A DNA stretch of 64,000 bases from Pseudomonas fluorescens. GTDB taxonomy: Bacteria; Pseudomonadota; Gammaproteobacteria; Pseudomonadales; Pseudomonadaceae. The position numbers were made by a program, and so were the translations under genes. Numbering within the stretch: position 1 is the first letter of the stretch; each line of letters starts with the position of its first letter. The notes under the pieces were generated by a model. The model was given only the letters and a program-made list of their open reading frames with translations. It did not search any database and was not told the DNA's origin. Positions 20,101-29,171 of the stretch are shown one piece after another. The stretch lies in the NCBI RefSeq assembly GCF_018614655.1, contig NZ_JAGGOG010000014.1:1-64000 (forward strand). The letters run 5' to 3'.

Positions 20101-20125
20101 GCGTCCGCTCCGGATGAGCGGACGC
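20101..20125 (-). promoter_or_regulatory. Perfect hairpin between rbsB and rbsA
   Basis: GCGTCCGCTC and GAGCGGACGC form a perfect 10-bp stem with a 5-nt loop, right after the rbsB stop. Such stems between a binding-protein gene and its ATPase gene usually protect the upstream mRNA or partly stop transcription, so that more binding protein is made. That role is inferred from position. Confidence 0.65.
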
Positions 20126-20144
20126 TGTTTTGTGTAGCCAGGGA

Positions 20145-21104
20145 TTACTTCTTGAGGATGAGTTCGACCGGGGTTTCGATCATGCCATCCACAGCATCGA
20201 CTTTTTCACCCTTGACCAGCTTCAGAGCATTCTGGATACCAAAAACCGCTTGCTGAGCCGCGGCCTGGTCGGCTGTTGCCAGGACACGACCGTCCTGCAG
20301 CATGGGCTTGATGGCCTCGATGTTGTCATAGCCAACCACGAGCACTTTGCCCGCCTTACCAGCGCCACGCACGGCGGAGACAGCGCCCAGCGCCATGTTG
20401 TCGTTACCGGCCAACAGCGCCTTGATGTTCGGGTTTGCCTGGAGCATTGCGGCGGAAATCGCATTGCCCTTGTCGATTTCCCACTCACCGGATTGCGTGG
20501 AAACGATCTTCATGCCCGCAGCATCCATCGCATCTTTGAAACCGGCAGTACGTTGCTGGGCGTTGGTAGTGGTCGACACACCTTCAATGATGCCAACCTC
20601 GTCACCGGCCTTGAGTTGCTTGGCCAGGTATTCACCCACCAGGCGAGCGCCCTTGCGGTTGTCAGGGCCTACGAACGGAATATCCAGGGATTTGCTTTTC
20701 AGCACATCGACGTCGAGACGGTTGTCGATGTTAACGATCTTGATGCCTTTATCGGAGGCTTTCTTCAGGACCGTGACCAACGCTTTCGAATCGGCTGGAG
20801 CAATGACGATCGCGTCAACCTTGGACAGGATCATCTGGTTGACGATATCAATCTGGGCCGAGGTATCGGTCTCGTTCTTGATACCGTTGGTGATCATGTC
20901 GAAATCAGCGGAATGGGCTTTCTGGTAGGCCTTGGCACCGTCTTGCATGGTGACGAAGAATTCGTTGGCAAGGGATTTCATGACCAGGCCGACCTTGGGT
21001 TTGGCGGCGGTGTCAGCAGCAAATGCAGAGGAGATAGGCAGGGCAGCGGATGCGGCAGCAAGCACAGCGACAGCAAGAAGACGTCCAGCGAATGGCAGCT
21101 TCAT
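20145..21104 (-). CDS. rbsB: Ribose ABC transporter substrate-binding protein
   Basis: A 319-residue periplasmic binding protein with a signal peptide (cleavage after AFA, near residue 29). The mature part shows the two-lobe pattern of RbsB: KVGLVMKSLANEFF, AIVIAPADSKALV, VNIDNRLD, NAQQRTAGFKDAM and LLAGNDNMALGA. It captures ribose for RbsAC and may act with a chemoreceptor. It is the first gene of the operon, with GGAG before the ATG and the operator-promoter region upstream. Confidence 0.96.
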   Translation of the reverse strand: MKLPFAGRLLAVAVLAAASAALPISSAFAADTAAKPKVGLVMKSLANEFFVTMQDGAKAYQKAHSADFDMITNGIKNETDTSAQIDIVNQMILSKVDAIVIAPADSKALVTVLKKASDKGIKIVNIDNRLDVDVLKSKSLDIPFVGPDNRKGARLVGEYLAKQLKAGDEVGIIEGVSTTTNAQQRTAGFKDAMDAAGMKIVSTQSGEWEIDKGNAISAAMLQANPNIKALLAGNDNMALGAVSAVRGAGKAGKVLVVGYDNIEAIKPMLQDGRVLATADQAAAQQAVFGIQNALKLVKGEKVDAVDGMIETPVELILKK

Positions 21105-21229
21105 GGGTTCACTCCGATCTTATGATTATTGTGAGCAACGCTTGCACCGAGAAACGCCTCGGCGGCCGTCCCACCCGGGAGGCTGATACGAGCTTTCACG
21201 ATACTCATGGAGCAATCCGTGAAACATCT

Positions 21230-21243
21230 CGCAAACGTTTGCG
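21230..21243. promoter_or_regulatory. RbsR operator
   Basis: CGCAAACGTTTGCG is a perfect 14-bp palindrome with the central CG step that LacI-family regulators prefer. It begins just downstream of the predicted -10 box of the rbs promoter, so a bound RbsR would block initiation. Confidence 0.85.
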
Positions 21244-21251
21244 TTGATCAA

Positions 21252-21280
21252 ACTATGCGAAGCTTGTCGAGATTTGTCAA
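21252..21280 (-). promoter_or_regulatory. Sigma-70 promoter of the rbs operon
   Basis: On the minus strand TTGACA (21280-21275) and CATAGT (21257-21252) are separated by exactly 17 bases. The expected start of transcription falls on the RbsR operator. Confidence 0.8.
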
Positions 21281-21433
21281 CGTAAGAAAAAGCCTTTATC
21301 TGAGCCCGCTCTGCGTCGAGCCCTACAGCCTGCCGCGAATGACGTTAAACATTTCCGGCATTCGACCGTTCCTTGAAATGACAGACGGCCGTTCATTTAC
21401 AACCTGCAGCTTCGACCCTTTCCCCTGCTCTTT

Positions 21434-21447
21434 TTCGGACAACCGAA
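21434..21447. promoter_or_regulatory. AauR-like binding site, perfect copy
   Basis: TTCGGACAACCGAA fits TTCGG-N4-CCGAA, the inverted repeat I recall being described for AauR, the response regulator of acidic amino acid use in P. putida. It lies about 145 bp upstream of the predicted ansB transcription start, a normal distance for an enhancer-binding protein. Confidence 0.6.
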
Positions 21448-21465
21448 CGCGAAGGCTGCACTTTG

Positions 21466-21479
21466 TTCGGAAAGCCGGA
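21466..21479. promoter_or_regulatory. AauR-like binding site, second copy
   Basis: TTCGGAAAGCCGGA matches the same inverted repeat at nine of its ten defined positions, 32 bp downstream of the first copy (three helical turns), so two dimers could sit on the same face of the DNA. Confidence 0.5.
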
Positions 21480-21564
21480 CAAAAAACGCCACGACCTTCG
21501 ATAAATACAGATAAAAGTAGATGTAAATCAATAAGTTAAATCTAATTAACAAACAGAATACCAC

Positions 21565-21580
21565 TGGTACAAATCCTGCT
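21565..21580 (+). promoter_or_regulatory. Sigma-54-type promoter of ansB
   Basis: TGGTACAAATCCTGCT has GG and GC separated by 10 bases, the fixed -24/-12 spacing of sigma-54 promoters, and keeps most of the consensus. It lies 90 bases before the ansB ATG and downstream of two enhancer-like sites. Confidence 0.65.
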
Positions 21581-21630
21581 CTTACACAGCACCTTGTGGC
21601 GTTCAGAGCTGCCCGGGTGTTTCTAGATGA

Positions 21631-22758
<1,128 letters not shown>

Positions 22759-22794
22759 TCCCGCTCTCGGCCTGATCTTGATGACCGGGCCATC

Positions 22795-22822
22795 ACCCAC
22801 TCGCGGTACACCGCGAGTGGGT
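22795..22822 (+). terminator. Terminator-like hairpin after ansB
   Basis: ACCCACTCGCGG and CCGCGAGTGGGT pair perfectly over 12 bp with a TACA loop. The T run after it is interrupted by C. Confidence 0.6.
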
Positions 22823-22955
22823 CTCCCTCCCCGCTCCACCCTCCCCTACAAAAAATCTTTAAAAAACAAAGCCCTTCTGCATAAAAACAAATAAATCACG
22901 GTCAAAGGGATCTTCTTGGATTTTAAGCAGTTGCGAATTTACCTACAGTAAAATA

Positions 22956-22971
22956 CTGTATGTTCGTACAG
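22956..22971. promoter_or_regulatory. LexA (SOS) box
   Basis: CTGTATGTTCGTACAG fits CTGT-N8-ACAG, the gammaproteobacterial LexA site. It lies 18 bases upstream of the GTG start of the DUF1654 gene. Just upstream, overlapping by five bases, TACAGTA-AAA-TACTGTA (22944-22960) is another perfect inverted repeat. Confidence 0.75.
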
Positions 22972-22989
22972 CTTAATAAGGATCACTCC

Positions 22990-23241
22990 GTGGCAAAGCC
23001 TTCCTCAGCAGCACCGACCCCGCCTGATGCCTATGAACGCCTCGCGATTCGCGTGCAAAAAATCATCAATTCGACCAACGCCCAAAAAGCCAAGGCAGCC
23101 TTGATCTTCCGTTTGCCGGATGAGCCGGTGGATGAATGGGAGCGCCTGCTGGAAGAGATTGCGGAAAACGACAACGTAACGCTCGCCTATCGCGATGACG
23201 GTGGCGTTCAAGTTTTCTGGGTTGTGCCGAAGGAAGATTGA
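22990..23241 (+). CDS. DUF1654-family protein, predicted SOS-regulated
   Basis: An 83-residue protein from the GTG at 22990, chosen because AAGGA precedes it; the in-frame ATG ten codons earlier lies inside the LexA box. The sequence (DAYERLAIRVQKIINS, then ALIFRLPDEPVDEWERLLEEIAEN) is the pattern I know as DUF1654, a family mostly from Pseudomonas. Function is unknown. It is followed after 4 bases by the endonuclease I gene, so the two form an operon under one LexA-type site. Confidence 0.8.
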   Translation: MAKPSSAAPTPPDAYERLAIRVQKIINSTNAQKAKAALIFRLPDEPVDEWERLLEEIAENDNVTLAYRDDGGVQVFWVVPKED

Positions 23242-23245
23242 GTCA

Positions 23246-23935
23246 ATGAGTGTCCGTTTTATTACGTTGTTTTGCCTGTTTTTTGCTGTCACTGCTCACG
23301 CCCAGGCTCCCCGCACCTTCAGTGAAGCCAAGAAAATTGCCTGGAAACTCTATGCTCCGCAATCCACGGAGTTTTATTGTGGTTGCAAATATACGGGGAA
23401 CCGGGTGGACCTGAAGGCGTGTGGCTATGTCCCACGAAAAAACGCCAATCGGGCGGCCCGAATCGAGTGGGAACACATCGTTCCCGCCTGGCAGATCGGC
23501 CATCAGCGTCAGTGCTGGCAGAATGGTGGGCGCAAGAACTGCACCCGCAATGATGACATCTACAAACGCGCCGAGGCCGATCTGCACAACCTCGTGCCGA
23601 GTATTGGTGAGGTCAATGGTGACCGTAACAACTTCAGTTTTGGTTGGTTGCCGGTGCAAAGCGGGCAATACGGCTCCTGCTTGACCCAGGTGAATTTCAA
23701 AGCAAAGAAGATCATGCCCCGACCGTCCATTCGCGGAATGATCGCCCGTACGTACTTTTACATGAGCAAACAATACGGCTTGCGCCTGTCGAAACAGGAC
23801 CGTCAGCTGTACGAAGCGTGGAACAAGACCTACCCGGTACAACCCTGGGAACGCCAGCGCAATCAAACCGTGGGGTGTGTGATGGGGCGCGGCAATGAGT
23901 TTGTCGGCCCGGTGAACCTGAAGGCCTGCGGCTGA
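23246..23935 (+). CDS. endA: Endonuclease I (EndA/NucM family), secreted
   Basis: A 229-residue protein with a signal peptide (MSVRFITLFCLFFAVTAHA). The catalytic beta-beta-alpha-metal region is visible as RIEWEHIVPAW at about residues 72-82 (catalytic His) and DLHNLVPSIGEVNGDRNNF at about 114-132 (metal Asn). Six to eight Cys suggest disulfides. Family members cut double-stranded DNA without much specificity in the periplasm or medium. It starts 4 bases after the DUF1654 stop with AAGGA upstream. Confidence 0.93.
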   Translation: MSVRFITLFCLFFAVTAHAQAPRTFSEAKKIAWKLYAPQSTEFYCGCKYTGNRVDLKACGYVPRKNANRAARIEWEHIVPAWQIGHQRQCWQNGGRKNCTRNDDIYKRAEADLHNLVPSIGEVNGDRNNFSFGWLPVQSGQYGSCLTQVNFKAKKIMPRPSIRGMIARTYFYMSKQYGLRLSKQDRQLYEAWNKTYPVQPWERQRNQTVGCVMGRGNEFVGPVNLKACG

Positions 23936-23948
23936 AGAGAGGCAGGCG

Positions 23949-23971
23949 AGCGGGACCTGCAACGTCCCGCT
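23949..23971. terminator. Convergent terminator between endA and the SPOR lipoprotein
   Basis: AGCGGGAC and GTCCCGCT form a hairpin with a 7-nt loop between two convergent genes, with a short T run on the plus strand. Confidence 0.6.
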
Positions 23972-23981
23972 TTCCATCACG

Positions 23982-24362
23982 TTATTGAGCAACCTTGTGT
24001 TCGATGACCTCGGAGACGGTGTCGTTTTTCTTGGCCCGTGCCAGTTTTTCCGTCAACTGTACCTGCTTAGCCTCGGCCTCGGCCTTGGTGCTGAACGGCC
24101 CCAGCAGAACCTGATCCTTGCCGTCTTCCTTGGTCAGGTAAAAACTGAACCCATGCTCGAGCAACCACGCGGTCAGGTCTGTCAGTGCCTGCAGCTTATG
24201 GTCCGGCGGGCCCACCCATACGTCCCACTCTTGGACTGCAATCGTCGAGGCCTGGGGCTGAGCCTCGGTAACGGCGGGTTTGGCCTTGGGTGCATCAACA
24301 CTTGGGCCCTCACCGCAACCGGCCAACGCCAACACCGCAATTGCCATCGCTACTTTACGCAC
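23982..24362 (-). CDS. SPOR-like lipoprotein
   Basis: A 126-residue protein with lipobox LAGC at residues 13-16, so an outer- or inner-membrane lipoprotein. The second half (FSFYLTKEDGKDQVLLGPFSTKAEAEA and following helix) has the FxVxxGPF-type pattern of a SPOR domain, which binds denuded septal peptidoglycan. A short Pro/Ala linker separates the two. The SPOR assignment rests on this pattern only. It stands alone, convergent with endA. Confidence 0.7.
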   Translation of the reverse strand: MRKVAMAIAVLALAGCGEGPSVDAPKAKPAVTEAQPQASTIAVQEWDVWVGPPDHKLQALTDLTAWLLEHGFSFYLTKEDGKDQVLLGPFSTKAEAEAKQVQLTEKLARAKKNDTVSEVIEHKVAQ

Positions 24363-24607
24363 TGCCCTGCTCCTTAACGATCAAAGCGGCAACTTTACCA
24401 TCCACGGCCTATCCTGGCCGTCATAAACGTTGTCTTAAACAATGCGAATGATGTTTCGCAGACCTGTATGATGGCGTCATGGGAATTAATACTGCCTTTA
24501 TGCGTCTGAAAAAAGCAGCCACAGGGAAGCAACTCCACAGTAATCTACACACAGCCGACATCTGCACTGTCTGAACGTGTGTCCTTAAAGTAATCAAGGA
24601 GAAGATC

Positions 24608-24793
24608 ATGCTGATACTCACCCGCAAAGTCGGTGAAAGCATAAACATCGGTGATGACATTACCATCACCATTCTGGGCGTTAGCGGCCAGCAAGTACGA
24701 ATCGGGATCAATGCACCCAAGAATGTTGCCGTGCACCGTGAGGAAATTTACCAACGCATCCAGGCAGGCCTGACTGCTCCGGAGAAAAACTAA
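24608..24793 (+). CDS. rsmE: CsrA/RsmA-family RNA-binding regulator, RsmE type
   Basis: A 61-residue CsrA protein starting [20 protein letters not shown] and containing [12 protein letters not shown]. The GLTAP C terminus and the [14 protein letters not shown] core match RsmE of P. fluorescens rather than RsmA. These dimers bind GGA motifs in mRNA leaders and are removed by Gac-controlled small RNAs; RsmE controls secondary metabolism and biocontrol traits. AAGGAG lies 6-7 bases before the ATG, and its GGA could let the protein control itself. Confidence 0.92.
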   Translation: MLILTRKVGESINIGDDITITILGVSGQQVRIGINAPKNVAVHREEIYQRIQAGLTAPEKN

Positions 24794-24915
24794 ACATCTT
24801 CAAGCGCCTCCAGTAGCCAGCCTTTTCGTTCACTGTAATGGCTGGCGAAAGCTTTTCAGGCCTTATCGCTCCCTGCGCAAGACCAATCCCCCCTCCCCCA
24901 GAATACCTTGCCCGC

Positions 24916-25374
24916 CTAGCCGAGCCCGACACCTCGTGCCATGCCTGTTGCGGCGATGACCATCAGCACGATCAGCAACGCCTGAACATGGCTGATCCGC
25001 GCAAAGAGCCCTGCCTTGTGCAAATCAAGACTGGCGCCGCGTGCCAACGCGATACGCCATTTGATCAAGCGGATCATCGGCATGATTTCCAGCAGCAGGA
25101 TAAAAAGCAACAGCGTCATCTTCAGATGAAACAGCGGCTGATGCAGGTAGTAGTCCGTGCCCTTTTCATAGCCACCGAAGGCCCGCAGAGCGCCCGTTAT
25201 CAGTAAGACCAGGGCGCTGATGCCCCATATATTGTCCGCGATCAATACGCGCCGTACGGCGGATGGCTCAGTATTTGTCAGGCCACGCAACGCGTTACCG
25301 CGCGCCAACACTGATGCCAGAGCCATCGCGAATGCCAGAAGATGAACCGCCGCAAGAAACCAGTGAGTCAACAT
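24916..25374 (-). CDS. DUF2214-family membrane protein
   Basis: From the ATG at 25374 (MLTHWFLAAVHLLAFAMAL) the protein is 152 residues with four predicted membrane segments, at about 5-25, 47-65, 82-102 and 125-147. The motif RRVLIADNIWGISALVLL and RAFGGYEKGTDYYLHQPLFHLKM match DUF2214. Function is unknown; conserved His residues in membrane segments might bind heme, which is speculation. The longer frame upstream has no ribosome binding site. Confidence 0.8.
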   Translation of the reverse strand: MLTHWFLAAVHLLAFAMALASVLARGNALRGLTNTEPSAVRRVLIADNIWGISALVLLITGALRAFGGYEKGTDYYLHQPLFHLKMTLLLFILLLEIMPMIRLIKWRIALARGASLDLHKAGLFARISHVQALLIVLMVIAATGMARGVGLG

Positions 25375-25541
25375 AATGGTTATTCCAACCCTTGTTTGAA
25401 GGCAAACTCCTACCAGTATTAGCCCAGACCGGCGATCACGCACAGAATCCGTCAAGAGGGACAAGGGAACTTGCGGACGATTCAGCGGCCAAATCCCGTT
25501 ACAAATTAACTGAAATCTGCTGTGCACTCAGGAGCACGTTG

Positions 25542-25805
25542 ATGAGGCGAACCCGCCAACAGCCTTATTTCACTAAATCCTGGGCCATCGCGCTGCTGAT
25601 AGGGCTACTCTTCGTGGCTGCGGGGTATGGCCTGAAGTTCGAGATTGAAAGCGTCGATAACCCCGATGCTCGCTCGTGGCTGAACTTGGCATTGTTCCTG
25701 TGCGGTTATTTGTTTTTTTTCTGCATCAAACCGATGCAGACGGCCATTCATCGAAAACTGCGCCGTCGTGCCTTTCGTAACGATCACCAGAAAACTTCCT
25801 CGTGA
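25542..25805 (+). CDS. Small two-segment membrane protein of unknown function
   Basis: An 87-residue protein starting MRRTRQQPYFTK with AGGAG seven bases before the ATG. Two hydrophobic segments (about 14-29 and 46-63) are flanked by basic residues, with an Arg/Lys-rich C terminus. No family recognised. It is convergent with the HAD phosphatase gene. Confidence 0.65.
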   Translation: MRRTRQQPYFTKSWAIALLIGLLFVAAGYGLKFEIESVDNPDARSWLNLALFLCGYLFFFCIKPMQTAIHRKLRRRAFRNDHQKTSS

Positions 25806-25830
25806 CCGCCCTCCCGCCGACCAAAAACCA

Positions 25831-26535
25831 TTACGACATGATGCTTCGCAACTGCAACAAACCGTCTTGATCACGATAAGCCTGTAAATGTTCGTACCCG
25901 GCAATCAACGGGTGTTCCGTCATCAGAGGCGTCAAGTGCGTAGCCGTCACCACCATGACATCAGCACCCGAGGCCTCACCCGCACGAATCCCTACCGTCG
26001 CATCCTCGAACACCAGGCAATCCTGCACCGCCACTCCCAATCGCTGGGCGCCCAACACATAACAGGCCGGATCAGGCTTGCCGATGGCAACATCCTCGGC
26101 CGTCACCAGCGTTGCCGGCGGGGCAATACCCGCCGCTTGCAGCCGACGCAGGGCCAGGGCCCTGGGCGCGGACGTGACCAGTGCCCATTGGTCGCCAGGC
26201 AGGGTTTTCAGAAACGCCACCGCACCGGCAATGGCTACCACCCCGTCAACATCCTCGATTTCCGCCTCGGCAATCCATTGGGCCTCAGCTTGGGCATCGA
26301 CACCAGGCAAGGCCTGCCGGGTGATGGTATCAATGGCCCGCGCCCCATGGATCGTGGCCAGGAAAGCAGGCACATCCAGGCCGTGGCGCTTGGCCCAGAT
26401 TGTCCAGACGCGCTCGGCGGCGGCAATGGAGTTAAGAAGGGTCCCGTCCATATCGAACAGGAATGCACGGTACCGGTTATCAAATACGGTTGAACCTTTG
26501 GCGGACACTGCGCGGTTTCCTCTTGCTTTCGTCAC
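25831..26535 (-). CDS. HAD-superfamily hydrolase (sugar-phosphatase-like)
   Basis: A HAD phosphatase of up to 234 residues. Motif I is FLFDMDGTLLNS at about 25-36 with the nucleophilic Asp, motif II is VTSAPRAL near 120, motif III/IV is IGKPDPACY and LVFEDATVGIRAG near 155-185. The cap is the small helical type seen in 2-deoxyglucose-6-phosphate and related sugar phosphatases (YfbT/YniC type). The substrate cannot be told. The true start may lie about 16 codons inside, since the first residues look non-conserved. Confidence 0.85.
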   Translation of the reverse strand: MTKARGNRAVSAKGSTVFDNRYRAFLFDMDGTLLNSIAAAERVWTIWAKRHGLDVPAFLATIHGARAIDTITRQALPGVDAQAEAQWIAEAEIEDVDGVVAIAGAVAFLKTLPGDQWALVTSAPRALALRRLQAAGIAPPATLVTAEDVAIGKPDPACYVLGAQRLGVAVQDCLVFEDATVGIRAGEASGADVMVVTATHLTPLMTEHPLIAGYEHLQAYRDQDGLLQLRSIMS

Positions 26536-26650
26536 CCGGTCTTGGGCGCTGACGAACCACTAGCCTGAAGCAATCTACGGATCGATCGCCAGCTTGTAAA
26601 CGCACCACGAGCCGCAGTCGCACTCACTGACCCAAGTATTGCATTACAAC

Positions 26651-26670
26651 TTTGTCATCGAGTTGTCAGC
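26651..26670. promoter_or_regulatory. Direct TTGTCA repeat upstream of the DUF2790 gene
   Basis: TTTGTCATCGAGTTGTCAGC has two TTGTCA copies 11 bases apart, one helical turn, the arrangement bound by OmpR-family response regulators. TTGTCA also resembles half of the enterobacterial CusR copper box. It lies about 90 bases before the DUF2790 start. Confidence 0.4.
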
Positions 26671-26760
26671 GTTGCCAGCACCCTCACTTCATACAGTGAA
26701 GTCGTCAGTCACCCACAGCGGGTGGCACAACTTCCCACTATGAAAAGAAGGGCCCAAACC

Positions 26761-27036
26761 ATGAAACCCGTTCACACACTCCGCCTGATCGCCGCCAGCC
26801 TGCTGATGTTGGGCAGTGCCAGTTGGGCCTTTGCCGACACCTCCACAGACACATCGGTGATCCATGATAAAGCCAGCTTTTTCATGAACCTGGATGTCGA
26901 CAAGGTACTGGCCAGCACCGATACCTACGGCCAATGCGGAATCGTTCCCGCGCAGTTGCGCTATCTGGACCATAAAGGCCAGGAACATGTGCTGGACTAT
27001 CAGGTCCTGGGCATGGGCTGCACCAATGATCATTGA
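26761..27036 (+). CDS. DUF2790-family secreted protein
   Basis: A 91-residue protein with a signal peptide (MKPVHTLRLIAASLLMLGSA, cleaved near AFA). The mature part has the family pattern NLDVDKVLASTD, then CGIVPAQLRYLDHKGQ and a final GMGC; the two Cys may form a disulfide. DUF2790 is confined largely to Pseudomonas and often lies beside metal-responsive regulators, as here: the response regulator begins 54 bases downstream. Function unknown. Confidence 0.85.
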   Translation: MKPVHTLRLIAASLLMLGSASWAFADTSTDTSVIHDKASFFMNLDVDKVLASTDTYGQCGIVPAQLRYLDHKGQEHVLDYQVLGMGCTNDH

Positions 27037-27090
27037 TCGGGCTACACTGGCTTGCCACCGTTGCTGGACAGACTCCAGAGGCTGAAACCC

Positions 27091-27762
27091 ATGAATATCC
27101 TGATAGTGGAAGACGAGCCCAAGGCGGGCAATTACCTGCTCAATGGACTGCAGGAGCTGGGTTACTTCGTCAGCCTCGCCCGTGACGGCGCGGACGGCTT
27201 GCACCTGGCACTGGAAAACGCTTTCGACGTCATCGTGCTGGACGTGATGATGCCGAAAATGGACGGTTGGGAAGTGCTGCGTCGCCTGCGCAAGGAAGCC
27301 GACACCCCGGTACTGTTCCTTACCGCGCGGGATGACATTGCCGACCGTATCAAGGGCCTGGAACTGGGCGCCGACGACTACCTGATCAAGCCGTTCTCCT
27401 TTGCCGAACTGGTGGCACGCCTGCGTACCTTGACCCGTCGCGGGCCGACACGGGAAGAAGAACATCTGCAAATCGCCGACCTGCAGATCGACGTACTCAA
27501 ACGACGCGTCACTCGCGCCGGCGCGCGGATCACCCTGACCAACAAGGAGTTTGCCTTGTTGCATCTGTTTGCCACCCATCAGGACCAGGCGTTATCCCGC
27601 TCGTTGATCGCCTCGCGGGTCTGGGACATGAATTTCGACAGTGACACCAACGTAGTGGACGTCGCCGTGCGGCGCCTGCGCCTGAAAATCGACGACCCCT
27701 TCCAGCTCAAGCTGATCCACAGCGTGCGGGGCATTGGCTACCGCTTCGATACGCAGCCATGA
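27091..27762 (+). CDS. Heavy-metal-type response regulator (CusR/CopR-like)
   Basis: A 223-residue OmpR/PhoB-family regulator. The receiver domain (1-115) has acidic pocket VEDEP, phosphoacceptor Asp51 in [11 protein letters not shown], the Thr of FLTARD and the Lys of LIKPFSF. The winged-helix domain (about 125-220) ends [10 protein letters not shown]. It most resembles copper-responsive CusR/CopR/IrlR proteins. It overlaps the kinase gene by 4 bases. Start chosen at [10 protein letters not shown]; 13 codons of upstream frame look non-conserved. Confidence 0.93.
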   Translation: MNILIVEDEPKAGNYLLNGLQELGYFVSLARDGADGLHLALENAFDVIVLDVMMPKMDGWEVLRRLRKEADTPVLFLTARDDIADRIKGLELGADDYLIKPFSFAELVARLRTLTRRGPTREEEHLQIADLQIDVLKRRVTRAGARITLTNKEFALLHLFATHQDQALSRSLIASRVWDMNFDSDTNVVDVAVRRLRLKIDDPFQLKLIHSVRGIGYRFDTQP

Positions 27763-29159
27763 GCAGTCGTCGCCATTATTCCCTGACGTTGCGCCTGGCG
27801 CTGATCTTTGCCTTGCTCGCGTTCGCCCTGCTGGCGACCTTGGGCGTTGCCCTCTACCGCGGCCTTGAACGCGAGCTGATTCGGCGTGATGACGCGGCCC
27901 TGATCTACCGCGTCGACCAATTGCGCCATTTGCTCAACGACAGCAACATCCTCGAGCTGATCAAGACCAAGCCGGAATTGTTCCAGAATATGCTGGGCAA
28001 CCATGAATCGGTGTTGAGCATCGGCGCCCCAGGGCAAAAGCCGCTGCTGGTGGTCAACCCGGAAAATATCCTCGTGCCCGACGTGGTCCCAGTGAGTATT
28101 GGCCACACTCTCGCGTTTTCCGATGTGCAACATTTCCCCGGCACGAACGGCGTCCCTTTCGCCGCGTTGGCTGCGACCATTGATTCAGGCGACCTGGGCA
28201 GCCTGCAAGTCACCAGCGGACGCCTGATGAACGAACGCACCACCATGCTCGCCAATTACCGCCTGAGCGTGTACATCCTCGCCAGCCTGGCGGCGATCGT
28301 GCTGGCGCTGGCGGGCTATCTGCTGGTGCATCGCGGGTTGCTGCCGTTGCGGCGCCTTGCGCGACATGCCCAGGGCATTGGCGTCGGCAACTTGGCGGAG
28401 CGCCTCGACAGCCAGGGCGCGCCCAAAGAGCTGTTGCCGATGATCGACTCCTTCAACACCATGCTTGAGCGCCTGGCCAAGGGTTTTGTGCAATTGGGCC
28501 AGGTTTCCACCGACATGGCCCACGAGCTGCGCACCCCGATCAACAACCTGCTGGGTGAGACCCAGGTGGCGCTGCAGCAGAACCGCACCCTAGAAGACTA
28601 CCAGCAACTGTTGGCCTCCAACGTTGAAGAGCTTGAGCGCCTGGCACGGATGCTCGACAACATGCTGTTTCTCGCCCGCACCGACCCAGCCAGCGCCTTG
28701 CGTCAACGCCAGGAACTGAATGCTGCCGAAGAAGTAGAGCGCATAGCCGAGTATTTCGAAGGTCTGGCTGCAGATGCCGGCATCAACATCCTCACCCGCG
28801 GCGATGGATTGATCTGGGCCGAGCCCATGCTACTGCGGCGCGCCCTGGCCAATCTGTGCGCCAATGCCATCAACTATGGCGCGCCGAATTCCGAACTGCT
28901 GATTCAGGCTACGCCGGGTGCCGATGGCATCAACCTGCGGGTCATCAACCAGGGCCCAACCATCCCGGCCGAACACCTGCCTCGGCTATTCGAACGCTTT
29001 TATCGCGCCGATGAATCCCGGGAGCGTTCGGCCCATTCCAATGGCCTGGGGCTGTCCATCGTCGCGACCATCATGCAGTTGCATAACGGCCGCTACAGCG
29101 TCAGCAGTGAGGACGGTGTGACCTGTTTTGAGTTGTTTTTCCCTGGGCGGGAGCTATGA
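27759..29159 (+). CDS. Heavy-metal-type sensor histidine kinase (CusS/CopS-like)
   Basis: A 466-residue inner-membrane kinase. Membrane segments at about 12-34 and 165-187 enclose a periplasmic sensor domain. A HAMP region follows (about 190-240), then HisKA with the phospho-His in [16 protein letters not shown] near residue 250, the N box [11 protein letters not shown] near 370 and the G box [15 protein letters not shown] near 430. The type matches CusS/CopS/IrlS sensors of copper or other metals. The metal is not proved by sequence, and no efflux genes are adjacent. Confidence 0.93.
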   Translation: MSSRRHYSLTLRLALIFALLAFALLATLGVALYRGLERELIRRDDAALIYRVDQLRHLLNDSNILELIKTKPELFQNMLGNHESVLSIGAPGQKPLLVVNPENILVPDVVPVSIGHTLAFSDVQHFPGTNGVPFAALAATIDSGDLGSLQVTSGRLMNERTTMLANYRLSVYILASLAAIVLALAGYLLVHRGLLPLRRLARHAQGIGVGNLAERLDSQGAPKELLPMIDSFNTMLERLAKGFVQLGQVSTDMAHELRTPINNLLGETQVALQQNRTLEDYQQLLASNVEELERLARMLDNMLFLARTDPASALRQRQELNAAEEVERIAEYFEGLAADAGINILTRGDGLIWAEPMLLRRALANLCANAINYGAPNSELLIQATPGADGINLRVINQGPTIPAEHLPRLFERFYRADESRERSAHSNGLGLSIVATIMQLHNGRYSVSSEDGVTCFELFFPGREL

Positions 29160-29171
29160 AGAGGCCAAGCC

